Shown here piece by piece: positions 40,363-48,268 of a stretch of DNA of 55,580 nt. The position numbers were made by a program, and so were the translations under genes. The stretch covers positions 1 through 55,580 of the forward strand of contig CAZGKW010000028.1 in NCBI GenBank assembly GCA_964526295.1, in the 5' to 3' direction. The first letter of the stretch is position 1. Each line of letters begins with the position of its first letter. This DNA is from CAZGKW01 sp964526295. GTDB lineage: Bacteria > Planctomycetota > Phycisphaerae > FEN-1346. The notes under the pieces are model-generated. The model ran no database searches, had not been told where the DNA came from, and saw nothing but the letters and a program-made list of their open reading frames with translations.

Positions 40363-40875
40363 CTACTCCTTCAGCCGGTCGCTGCGGATATCGGCATCGA
40401 GGCCCTCGCCGCCCTCCCGGCCGTCCGCCCCGTACGAGATGACCTCGAACGGGCCGCTCGATCCGGGCGAGTTGTACTGGTACGGCCGGCCCCAGGGATC
40501 GGCAGGCCGGCCCTCGATGAGCGCCTCGGGGAGCTTGTCGCTCGGGCGCGTAAGGACGTCGAGCCCTTCCTCGTTCGAGGGGTAGCGGCCGTACTCGGCG
40601 TAGAACGTGCTCAGGGCCTTGACGAGGGTGGCGATCTCCTGCCGGGCCGTCGCCTGCCGGGCCTTGAGGAGATAAGCCCGGACGTTGACCGTGATCATCG
40701 TCGCCAGCAGGCCGATGATCACCAGGACGATCATCAGCTCGACGAGGCTGAAGGCCCGCCGCGCCGGGCAATCTCCTGCGCCAGGTGCGCGGCGGGCAAG
40801 CCCGCCGGCGAAACGCGTTCCTGTGGCCGGCTCACGCGAGGGCGTCGCCCCGCCAATACGCTCATCACATGACAT
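40363..40875 (-). CDS. gspG: Type II secretion major pseudopilin GspG
   Basis: A 170-residue protein with the major-pseudopilin core: FSLVELMIVLVIIGLLATMITVNVRAYLLKARQATARQEIATL, then ALSTFYAEYGRYPSNEEGLDVL and ADPWGRPYQYNSPGSSGPFEVISYGADGREGGEG, which is highly diagnostic. The leader is unusually long (42 residues if the ATG at 40875 is used) and ends PARRA, with Ala instead of Gly at the cleavage point. It overlaps gspF by 11 bases. Confidence 0.93.
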   Translation of the reverse strand: MSCDERIGGATPSREPATGTRFAGGLARRAPGAGDCPARRAFSLVELMIVLVIIGLLATMITVNVRAYLLKARQATARQEIATLVKALSTFYAEYGRYPSNEEGLDVLTRPSDKLPEALIEGRPADPWGRPYQYNSPGSSGPFEVISYGADGREGGEGLDADIRSDRLKE

Positions 40876-42070
40876 GGCTCGCCTCCAGGATCGGCAGGAT
40901 CGTCGCGAACGCCACCGTGCCCACGAGGACCGCAAGGAGCACGATCAGGAGCGGCTCGACGGCCGCCGTCAGCCGTTCGGTCGCCGTCGCGACCTGGTGG
41001 TCGTAGCCCTCGGCCAGGCCTTCGAGCATCTCCTCCAGGCGGCCCGATTCCTGCCCCACCGCCAGGACCTGGACCACCAGGGGACTGAAGACGCCGGCCG
41101 CCTCCAGGGGCTCGGAGATGTTCCGGCCGGCCGTCACGGCCTTCTCGTAGTCGTCGAGGGCCCGGCGGAAGACGCGGCTGCGGAGCGTCTCGCGGGTGAT
41201 GCGGACGGCCTCGCCGAACCGGACGCCGCTTCGAAGGAGCGCCGCCATCACGACCGCCATCCGCGACGTGGTCTCCTTGCGGACCAGTTCCCCGATGACC
41301 GGGACGGCGAGGATGAGCCGGTCGAGCGAGAAGCGCCCCCGCTCCGTCGCCCAGACGAGCCGCAGCGCGACGACGACCCCGCCCAGTCCCGCGAGGATGG
41401 CCCACCACCACGCCAGGAGGAAGTCGCTGGCCGCCTTGACGGCCCGCGTGACGGCCGGGAGCGTCCGGCCCGCCTCCTCCAGCGCCCCCACCAGCGTCGG
41501 CACGACGTAGGTCATGAGGAACAGGCACACCGCCAGGCCGATCACCGATACGATGGCCGGGTAGACGAGGGCCGTCGTGATGCGGCCCTTCAGCCGCTGG
41601 CCCTTCTCCTTGAAGGCCGCGAGGTGCTTGAGGGATTCGGCGAGCGTCCCCGTGCTCTCGCCGACGCGGGCGATGGCCACGCTGGTCTCGTCGAACCAGG
41701 CCGGGTGCCGGGCCATGGCGTCGGCGAGGCCCGAGCCGCCGGTCACCTGGTCGCGGACCTGCTGGAGGACCGCCCGGAACCGGCCGCCGTGCTGCTTCAG
41801 GAGCGTGTCCAGCGCCGCAAGGAGCGGGATGCCCGTCGCGAGGAGCGTCGCCATCTCTCGCAACGCCGCCACGACCTCGCCTTGCGCCTTCCGGCCCCGG
41901 CGGCGCTCGGCGAAGGTGGGCCGATCCCCCTCGGCGACGGTGCGGACGGCCGTGATCGTCAGGCCCCGCTCCCGCAGCAGGTCCCGCGCCTGGCGGGCCG
42001 TGTCGGCGATGATCGTCCCGCCGACCGCCGAGGCATCGAGGTCGATCGCCTTGTAGGCAAAGACGGGCAT
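40865..42070 (-). CDS. gspF: Type II secretion inner-membrane platform protein GspF
   Basis: A 401-residue polytopic protein with two GspF repeats: MATLLATGIPLLAALDTL with GIARVGESTGTLAESLKHLA-type region (residues about 70-165) and AVVMAALLRSGVRFGEAVRITRE with LAVGQESGRLEEMLEGLAE (about 270-350), plus three transmembrane segments. The N-terminus MPVFAYKAIDLDA is standard. One base lies between the gspE stop and this ATG. Confidence 0.94.
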   Translation of the reverse strand: MPVFAYKAIDLDASAVGGTIIADTARQARDLLRERGLTITAVRTVAEGDRPTFAERRRGRKAQGEVVAALREMATLLATGIPLLAALDTLLKQHGGRFRAVLQQVRDQVTGGSGLADAMARHPAWFDETSVAIARVGESTGTLAESLKHLAAFKEKGQRLKGRITTALVYPAIVSVIGLAVCLFLMTYVVPTLVGALEEAGRTLPAVTRAVKAASDFLLAWWWAILAGLGGVVVALRLVWATERGRFSLDRLILAVPVIGELVRKETTSRMAVVMAALLRSGVRFGEAVRITRETLRSRVFRRALDDYEKAVTAGRNISEPLEAAGVFSPLVVQVLAVGQESGRLEEMLEGLAEGYDHQVATATERLTAAVEPLLIVLLAVLVGTVAFATILPILEASHVM

Positions 42071-42071
42071 C

Positions 42072-43784
42072 CTAGAACTCCTCGCGGCCGGTGACGCGGA
42101 CGACTTCGTCCATCGTCGAGGTCCCGGCGAGAGTCTTGGCGAATCCGTCCGCCCGGAGGGTCGTCATGCCGCCGGCCAGGGCCTCCGCCTTGATGCTCGA
42201 GGCCTTCGCTCGCCGGAGGATCAGCTCCCGGACGGGCTCCGAGAGCGCGAGGAGCTCGAAGATGCCGATCCGCTCCCGGTACCCCGTCCCGAGGCACGCT
42301 TCGCACCCGGTGCCCCGCCACAGCCGGTCCGGCCGGTTCGTCTCACACTCTGCGACGTTCCACCGGGCGAAGTCCTCCTCGGTCGGTTCATACGCTTCCC
42401 TGCATTCCGGGCAAATCCGCCGCACAAGCCGCTGAGCCAGCACCCCGAGGAGGCTCGACGCCACGAGGTAGGGCTCGACGCCCAGGTCGAGCATCCGGGC
42501 CACCGCCCCCGCGGCGTCGTTCGTGTGCAGCGTCGAGAACACGAGGTGCCCGGTGAGGGCCGACTGGATGGCCATCCGGGCCGTCTCGGCGTCGCGGACC
42601 TCGCCGACCATGATGATGTCGGGGTCCTGCCGGAGGACGTGCCTCAGGCCCCGAGCGAACGTCACGCCTTTCTTCTCGTTGATCTGCGTCTGGCTGATCC
42701 CCTCCAGGCGGTACTCGATGGGGTCCTCCAGCGTGATGATATTGAGCTCGGTCGCGTTGATCTCCTGGAGGGCGGCATAGAGGGTCGTCGTCTTGCCGCT
42801 CCCCGTCGGCCCGGTCACGAGGACGATGCCGTGGTCGGTGCGGATCAAGCGCCTGAAGCCCTCGAGGACGCCCGCGGGCATGCCCAGCTCGTCGAGCGTG
42901 TAGAGGCGGGCGGACTTGTCGAGCAGCCTCAGGACGACCCGCTCGCCGACGTCGGTGGGGAGTGTGGCGATGCGAAGGTCGACGATCCGCTCGCCCACCT
43001 CGACCGTCGCCCGGCCGTCCTGGGGCAGGCGCTGCTCGGCGATGTCCATGCCGCCCATCACCTTGATGCGGCTGGTGATCTCGGGCTGGAGGGCCTTCGG
43101 GGGCTCAAAGACGTCGTGCAGGACGCCGTCGAGGCGAAAGCGGACCACGAGCCGGTCCTCGAACGGCTGGATGTGGACGTCCGAGGCCCGGCGCTTGACC
43201 GCCTCGAAGAGGACCAGGTTGACGAGCTTGATGACGGGCGCCCGGCCGGCCACGTCGAGGAGGTCCTCCCGCCCGGCGGCCCGGCGAAGCTCGCGGAAGA
43301 CCTCCGCGCCGTCCAGCTCCTCGATCACCCGCTCGGCCTGGCCCGTGCGGGTCTCGTAGGCGGCATTGATGGCCCGGAGGACCTCTTCCCGCGGGGCGAA
43401 GACGGGCTCGACGGGCCGGCGAAGGGTCTTCGAGACGGCCTCGGCCTGGGGCCACTCCGAGAGGCCCGCCATCGCCAGGCGAAGGACGCCGTCCTCGGAG
43501 GCGAGGCCCAGAAGACAGTGCCGCCGGGCGAAGCCGATGGGCACCTTGGCCAGGAACTCGGGCGCCGCCGGGGCCTGCGCGAGGCCGTCCAGGAACTCGA
43601 GGCCCAGCGCCCGCGCCGCCGCGGCAGCGATGGGCCCGGCCTCGACGCCCGCCTGACGCGCGGCCGACGGGGACATGCCGTCGCCGCCACCTGACGCCAG
43701 CGCAGACTGCGCCGGCGCGAGAGAGGGGGTCTCGGGCACAAGGTCCCGCAACGCCTCCGCGAATCGTTCGTTCACGCGTGCCAT
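42072..43784 (-). CDS. gspE: Type II secretion ATPase GspE
   Basis: A 570-residue hexameric ATPase that powers pseudopilus assembly. Seen: the N1E/MshEN-type N-terminus, RASDVHIQPFEDRLVVRFRLDGVLHD, Walker A GPTGSGKTTTLYAALQ, Asp box IITLEDPIEYRLEGISQTQIN, Walker B DPDIIMVGEVRDAETA, His box HTNDAAGAVARMLDLG, and a tetracysteine zinc motif CPEC ... CEAC. The start at 43784 has GAGG six bases upstream; an ATG at 43796 that overlaps the gspD stop as ATGA is the alternative and would add four residues. Confidence 0.95.
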   Translation of the reverse strand: MARVNERFAEALRDLVPETPSLAPAQSALASGGGDGMSPSAARQAGVEAGPIAAAAARALGLEFLDGLAQAPAAPEFLAKVPIGFARRHCLLGLASEDGVLRLAMAGLSEWPQAEAVSKTLRRPVEPVFAPREEVLRAINAAYETRTGQAERVIEELDGAEVFRELRRAAGREDLLDVAGRAPVIKLVNLVLFEAVKRRASDVHIQPFEDRLVVRFRLDGVLHDVFEPPKALQPEITSRIKVMGGMDIAEQRLPQDGRATVEVGERIVDLRIATLPTDVGERVVLRLLDKSARLYTLDELGMPAGVLEGFRRLIRTDHGIVLVTGPTGSGKTTTLYAALQEINATELNIITLEDPIEYRLEGISQTQINEKKGVTFARGLRHVLRQDPDIIMVGEVRDAETARMAIQSALTGHLVFSTLHTNDAAGAVARMLDLGVEPYLVASSLLGVLAQRLVRRICPECREAYEPTEEDFARWNVAECETNRPDRLWRGTGCEACLGTGYRERIGIFELLALSEPVRELILRRAKASSIKAEALAGGMTTLRADGFAKTLAGTSTMDEVVRVTGREEF

Positions 43785-43792
43785 GGGACCCC

Positions 43793-46324
43793 TCATTCCA
43801 TCAGCATCGGACTGCTCGCCGGCACGTTCGGCGGCCGGCCCGCCGTCTCCAGGTCCGACGCCGACAGGTACTTCAGGTCCTCGAACCGGTCGTCCCGAAG
43901 GACCACCGGCCGCAGGAACACGAACAGCGTCGTCCGCGACTCCGTCCGCGACCGCGTGCTGAAAAGGTACTTGAGGCCCGGGACGTCTCCCAGGAGCGGC
44001 ACCTTCGAGACCGTCTCGGCCTGGTCGCTTCGCGTCAGGCCGCCGACGACCACGGCGTAGCCGTCCGGCACGGTCACGTTGCTCGAGACGGTGTCGGTCT
44101 GGCGCGGCGGGGGGACGCCCTCGGCCCCGGCCCCCGTGAAGCTGTTCAGGGCCACCGAGTAATCGAGGCGGAGGTGGTCGCCCTCGGCGATGTGCGGCGT
44201 CACGCTGATGGTCGTCCCGGCCGAGGCGTAGCCGGCGAAGCTGGTCGTGGCGACCGTCTGGGAGGCGTTGACGCTCGTAAAGGGGGCCTCGGCGACGCTC
44301 TGGAGCGTCCCGGAGCCGTGATCGTTGACGAGGATCTTGGGGGCCGAGACGACCTGCGACCGGCCGTTGGAGGCCAGGGCCCGGATGACGACATTGACGG
44401 TCTCGGGGTCGAGGACGACGCCGTTGAAGCCCACGCCCGGCACGAGGCTGAGGGCGGCCGTCGTCGGGTCGACCTCCGAGAGGCCGAAGCTGGAGAAAAG
44501 GAGCCACCGGGGGTCTCCCTCGGGCCGGCCGCCGGAGAGCTCGATCCCGAGGGAGAAGTCGCCCGAGGTGTCGAGCGTGACGAGCGTGACCTCGATCATG
44601 ACCTGCGGCCGGCGCTTGTCGAGCATCCGAACGAGCCGCTCGTAGGTCCGCTGCACCGAGGGCGGGGCGACGACGATCAGCGTGTTCGTGTTGACGTCGG
44701 CCGTGACGATGGCGTCGGATGTGCGGAAGGTGTCGCGTGCGGGCGCTTCGCCTGCGTTCCCGGCCGATTCCGCGGTCCTCTCGGCCTCTTCCGGCTCTCC
44801 TTCCGGGGCAGCCTCTTCGCCGCTCTCCTCATCATGGTAGGACGGCGGCTCGGGCAGTGCCTGGCCGACACCCGCCGGCGGCAGATTGGGACCCGTCCCG
44901 AGCGCGTCCGGACGCGGGTTCTTCGTTCCTGCCGGACCCTCCAGGGCGATACCCGCCAGGCCCCCCTCGCCCCCCTCCAGCGACCGGATCGTCGCCATCA
45001 CCTCCGAGACGGTCGTGTTGAGGAGCTTGTAGAACCGGACGGGCTGCTGCCGCTCGTCGACCGCAACGTCCAGCTCCGCCCGGAGCTGCTCCAGGTAGGC
45101 GTGCACGTCGGCCGCGGCCGTCACGATCAGGAGGCCCGATTCCTCGTCGGCCGTCGACTTGTACGTCTCCCCTGCGGCGTACTCCCGCGCCAGGCGATCG
45201 AGGCGGCTCGGCGAGACGTTCGCCAGGCGATACGTCCGCCACTCGATGGCTGCGGCCTCCTCCAGGTCGGCCGCCGTCGAGGCGATCCACTCGTGCGTCG
45301 CGGCCGAGGCCGTGACGATCAGCGAGTTCGACTCCGTGTCGATGACCGACTTGTAGTGGGCCTTCCGGCCCTCGGGACCGGCGAACTCGCGGGCGAGCTT
45401 GTCGATCCGCTGGGGCGAGACGTGCTCGAACCGGTGGGTCCGCGTCTCGACGTCGAGCGGCACGTCGAGGGCGTCGAGGAGCGCAAGGGCCTCCGCCCCT
45501 TCGCCCTCGGCGGCGATCAGGACGACCTGGTTCGTCCGCGGCTCGTGGGCCAGGCTCACCCGCCGCTCCGGGGCCTTGCCGTCGAGGCCCGCCACGCGGT
45601 CCTTCTCCGCCAGGAGCGACGTCACCTTCTGGGCCAGCTCGCCGGCCTCCCAGTGCCGGGCGGCCACGAAGCGGACCGTCGCCTTCGGGCCGGGGCGATC
45701 GAGGAGCGCGATCATCTCCGCCACACGCCGGAGGTTCGTCACGTAGTCCGTGACGAAGAGGGTCCGCTGGCCCGCCACCCGGAAACTGTTCCCCCCCGGC
45801 GTGCTGAGGAACGGTTTTAGTGTTCCTTCCACCGTCTGCGGGTCGGCGTGGTCCAGGCGAAAGACCTGCATGACGACGGCCGTGGGCTTCTCGCCGTCGA
45901 GGTCGGCCGGGTCCCGCTGGATGTCGCGGGCGACCTTGATGAGGGCCTGCGTCGAGACGACCTCCTTCCACCCCGGCTGGTCGGCGTCCCGAAGCGCGAG
46001 GCCCGAGGCCTTCAGGATGCTCTCCAGGAGCCCGAGGAGCGAGTCCGCCGGCACCTTCGTCGGCGAGAGGATCGTCACGCGCTTCCGCACCAGCCCCTCG
46101 TCGTACAGGATATTCATCCCCAGCCGCATGGCGACGTAATCGATGAGGGCCTTGATCTCGACGTTCTCGGGGAAGTTGAGCTGAATGAGGCCCTCTTCGG
46201 CGGCCTCGGTCTCTGCGACCCCCGCGGTCGGCGCGGCAGGTTCCTCACCGGCGACCGGCACGGCCACGAGGAACGCCGTGAGGGGCACGAGAAGCGCCGC
46301 CAGAGACCACGGGCAGCGTGCCAT
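43793..46324 (-). CDS. gspD: Type II secretion secretin GspD
   Basis: An 843-residue outer-membrane secretin. Seen: a signal peptide, an N0 domain (LNFPENVEIKALIDYVAMRLGMNILYD, residues about 48-105), then about five KH-like N-domain repeats instead of the usual three, recognisable by VNTNTLIVVAP, ESNSLIVTASA, ESGLLIVTAAA and RTLFVTDYVTNL strands. A low-complexity Glu/Pro linker precedes the last one. The secretin core has VMIEVTLVTLDTSGDFSLGIEL, NVVIRALASNGRSQVVSAPKILVNDHGSG and VPLLGDVPGLKYLFSTRSRTESRTTLFVFLRP. GAAGGAG lies before the ATG, 5 bases after the MauE/thioredoxin gene. Confidence 0.95.
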   Translation of the reverse strand: MARCPWSLAALLVPLTAFLVAVPVAGEEPAAPTAGVAETEAAEEGLIQLNFPENVEIKALIDYVAMRLGMNILYDEGLVRKRVTILSPTKVPADSLLGLLESILKASGLALRDADQPGWKEVVSTQALIKVARDIQRDPADLDGEKPTAVVMQVFRLDHADPQTVEGTLKPFLSTPGGNSFRVAGQRTLFVTDYVTNLRRVAEMIALLDRPGPKATVRFVAARHWEAGELAQKVTSLLAEKDRVAGLDGKAPERRVSLAHEPRTNQVVLIAAEGEGAEALALLDALDVPLDVETRTHRFEHVSPQRIDKLAREFAGPEGRKAHYKSVIDTESNSLIVTASAATHEWIASTAADLEEAAAIEWRTYRLANVSPSRLDRLAREYAAGETYKSTADEESGLLIVTAAADVHAYLEQLRAELDVAVDERQQPVRFYKLLNTTVSEVMATIRSLEGGEGGLAGIALEGPAGTKNPRPDALGTGPNLPPAGVGQALPEPPSYHDEESGEEAAPEGEPEEAERTAESAGNAGEAPARDTFRTSDAIVTADVNTNTLIVVAPPSVQRTYERLVRMLDKRRPQVMIEVTLVTLDTSGDFSLGIELSGGRPEGDPRWLLFSSFGLSEVDPTTAALSLVPGVGFNGVVLDPETVNVVIRALASNGRSQVVSAPKILVNDHGSGTLQSVAEAPFTSVNASQTVATTSFAGYASAGTTISVTPHIAEGDHLRLDYSVALNSFTGAGAEGVPPPRQTDTVSSNVTVPDGYAVVVGGLTRSDQAETVSKVPLLGDVPGLKYLFSTRSRTESRTTLFVFLRPVVLRDDRFEDLKYLSASDLETAGRPPNVPASSPMLME

Positions 46325-46329
46325 GGCTT

Positions 46330-47943
46330 CTACTCCTTCCCCGTCCGGGCGGCGACGGCGGGCTCCGACGGCTCCGAGACGGTGAACCTGACCGGCAGGG
46401 CCACCGTCGGCTGGCCCTTCGAGTCCGTGTGGATGCGGACCGTGAGGCTGCCTGACCCGGTGCCGTGCGCCGTCACGACCACGGGGACGGCCCGTTCGCC
46501 GCCAGCCGGCACCGGCTCGCGCGGAACCTTGGCGAAGCAGCCCGAGCCGCTCGACGTGCTGTAGAGGAGCCGGACGGGCGCCTTACCCCGGTTCGCGACC
46601 GTCACGGACCGCTCCCGCCGCTCGCCGGCTGCCATCGCCCCGAAGTCGAGCGGCGACGGCTCGGCCGTCAGGGCGATGCCCACCTCCGCCCGGATCGGGA
46701 TCGCGACCACGGGACGCTCCGGACTGTCCGTCCGGAGGAGGACCCGCTTGTGGTAGGACACGGCGTCCTTCGGCGCGACGAAGACGACCCGGACGAGGAG
46801 CGGCTCGCCGGGCGGCGCCGCCTCCTCCGACACCGCCGCCGACATGCACCCGCACTCCGACCGGACCTTCCGGACGCTTAAGGGGCGATCCGAGCCGTTC
46901 GGCACGGCCAGGAGCACCTTGTGGACGCTTCGCGGCTCGACGTAGCCGAAGCTGTAGCCGTCCTCGGAGAAGGGCTCGGCCCGTTCTTCGGGCAGCGGGC
47001 GGAAGCGGGCCAGCTCACGGCTGGCCGCCGTCTCGCCCGACTCGCCTTCACGGGCGTCGAGGACGGCCCCGTCCGTCAGGACGAGCACCGTCGGCGTCTC
47101 GACGAACCAGTCCCGCTCGTCGCTGACGCGGCCGCGGAGGCACCGCGTGTCCGGCGGCAGGAGCGACTCGCCCGGCGGGGCGTAGGGCGGCAGCTCCACC
47201 ATCGCCGTCCGGGCGATGCCCAAGCGTTCGGCCCGTTCGCGGGCCTCCCGCTCGAACCGCGGCACCCGCTCCCGGCAGTGGGGGCAGTCGTGGTGATACA
47301 GGACGACGGTCCACCGGCCGTGCGCGAGCTTCCCGCCGACGTCGACGTGCTTAAGGAGCGGCCACCGCCGCCCGATCCACGCCTCCGGCTCCAGGACGAC
47401 GACGCGGCTTTCGCCCACGACTTGACCGTCTTCTGCGAGGCTGGCGGGTTCATACAGCCCCGCTACGAGGCCGGCTGGGAGGCCGATCGCAAGTGCGAGT
47501 GCGGCCATCCCCGCCGAGCGCCGCCGCCAGTCGGGTGCCGGGCCAAACTGGCGCGGGTCCGGACGAAACAGCAGGAGCGCCGTCACGGCCCCTACGTCAA
47601 GGACCAGCGTGAACCAGGGATTGACCGGGACCTTTCCGAAACAGCCGCAAGACGCCTCACCGGCCCACGCCTTCCGGGCCGTCAGGACCGCAAACAGGGC
47701 GAAGCATCCCAGGGCCCCCCACCAGGCCCCCCGCGGCCACAGACCGCTCCACAGGAACAGTCCCAGGACGATCTCGATCTCCAGGCCCAGGATGAGGAAC
47801 CAGCGTGCCGCCAGAAGGCCCTCGCCCAGAACCGGCTCCGTGGCCAGTTGATGGGCCTTCATGGCAGCGGCGGCGAGAAGCACACAGCCGACACCGACCG
47901 CCACGGCCCGTCCGACGCGGCTTCTCGCCTTCTCGTCGGCCAT
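46330..47943 (-). CDS. MauE-like / thioredoxin-like / DUF1573 fusion
   Basis: A 537-residue membrane protein. Residues about 12-165 form four to five transmembrane helices of MauE/DoxX type with SCGCFGKVPVNPW (residues 98-110). Residues about 175-300 are a thioredoxin-like domain with active-site motif CPHC (220-223) in VVLYHHDCPHCRERVPRFE. Residues about 330-520 hold two DUF1573-like beta domains (VRKVRSECGCMSAAV; PLDFGAMAAGERRERSVTVANRGKAPVRLL). It starts the secretion operon and ends 5 bases before gspD. It may manage disulfides of secretion parts or cargo; that is inference. The start site is weak (AAAGGG). Confidence 0.82.
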   Translation of the reverse strand: MADEKARSRVGRAVAVGVGCVLLAAAAMKAHQLATEPVLGEGLLAARWFLILGLEIEIVLGLFLWSGLWPRGAWWGALGCFALFAVLTARKAWAGEASCGCFGKVPVNPWFTLVLDVGAVTALLLFRPDPRQFGPAPDWRRRSAGMAALALAIGLPAGLVAGLYEPASLAEDGQVVGESRVVVLEPEAWIGRRWPLLKHVDVGGKLAHGRWTVVLYHHDCPHCRERVPRFEREARERAERLGIARTAMVELPPYAPPGESLLPPDTRCLRGRVSDERDWFVETPTVLVLTDGAVLDAREGESGETAASRELARFRPLPEERAEPFSEDGYSFGYVEPRSVHKVLLAVPNGSDRPLSVRKVRSECGCMSAAVSEEAAPPGEPLLVRVVFVAPKDAVSYHKRVLLRTDSPERPVVAIPIRAEVGIALTAEPSPLDFGAMAAGERRERSVTVANRGKAPVRLLYSTSSGSGCFAKVPREPVPAGGERAVPVVVTAHGTGSGSLTVRIHTDSKGQPTVALPVRFTVSEPSEPAVAARTGKE

Positions 47944-48014
47944 CCGACGCAGCCCTTTCCGGCCGGGGAAGCGCGGGCGCCTGTGAGGTGGCCCGTCTGC
48001 CGGACCGCACCCCC

Positions 48015-48043
48015 CGAATAGCCGAGGCGGCGGGAGCGGCCAA
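48015..48043 (-). promoter_or_regulatory. Possible promoter of the T2SS operon
   Basis: Minus strand TTGGCC (48043-48038), 17-base spacer, TATTCG (48020-48015). The -10 is poor. It lies about 70 bases before the first ATG. Confidence 0.35.
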
Positions 48044-48061
48044 GACGGAATCGGGGGAGGT

Positions 48062-48079
48062 GTGACACCTGGGTGTCAC
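48062..48079. promoter_or_regulatory. GTGACACC inverted repeat (operator candidate)
   Basis: GTGACACC-TG-GGTGTCAC, a perfect 8-bp inverted repeat with 2-base centre, typical size for a dimeric regulator site. It lies between the two divergent promoters. Confidence 0.55.
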
Positions 48080-48124
48080 TGCCCCTCGGCGGACGGCCCC
48101 CGTTCGGCACTTTTCTGCGCCCCA

Positions 48125-48142
48125 GTGACATACAGGTGACAC
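48125..48142 (+). promoter_or_regulatory. GTGACA direct repeat, 11-bp spacing
   Basis: GTGACA at 48125 and GTGACAC at 48136, one helical turn apart, 19 to 36 bases upstream of the -35 of the rightward promoter. Same box as the inverted repeat at 48062, suggesting one regulator binding four half-sites. Confidence 0.5.
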
Positions 48143-48160
48143 ACCCCCCCGGCATCGCCG

Positions 48161-48190
48161 TGGACAGGACCCGCCCGCAGGTCGTAGACC
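48161..48190 (+). promoter_or_regulatory. Promoter of the large repeat protein gene
   Basis: -35 TGGACA (48161-48166), 18-base spacer, -10 TAGACC (48185-48190). Start predicted near 48198, leader about 71 bases. Confidence 0.6.
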
Positions 48191-48268
48191 GGCCGTCGAG
48201 ACGTTTGGAACGGCCGACCGGCAGCGGGACGAAGGCGCCGGCCGGCCCCAGAGCGAAAGGACCCTGCG

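Larger units (their letters stand above)
47944..48268. other. 325-base divergent control region
   Basis: No gene. It separates the leftward T2SS operon from the rightward large repeat protein. Contains one divergent promoter candidate on each strand (48015-48043 minus; 48161-48190 plus) and GTGACA boxes at 48062-48142. Confidence 0.6.

Noticed and set aside
43778..45820. 680-codon plus-strand frame over gspD
   Set aside because: Arg/Gly/Asp-rich shadow of the secretin gene.
35005..47943. Operon read as a type IV pilus system
   Set aside because: No pilT, pilB/pilC pair or pilQ-pilP-pilO-pilN-pilM order; GspK, GspG with its DPWGRPYQY signature and the order G-H-I-J-K mark type II secretion.
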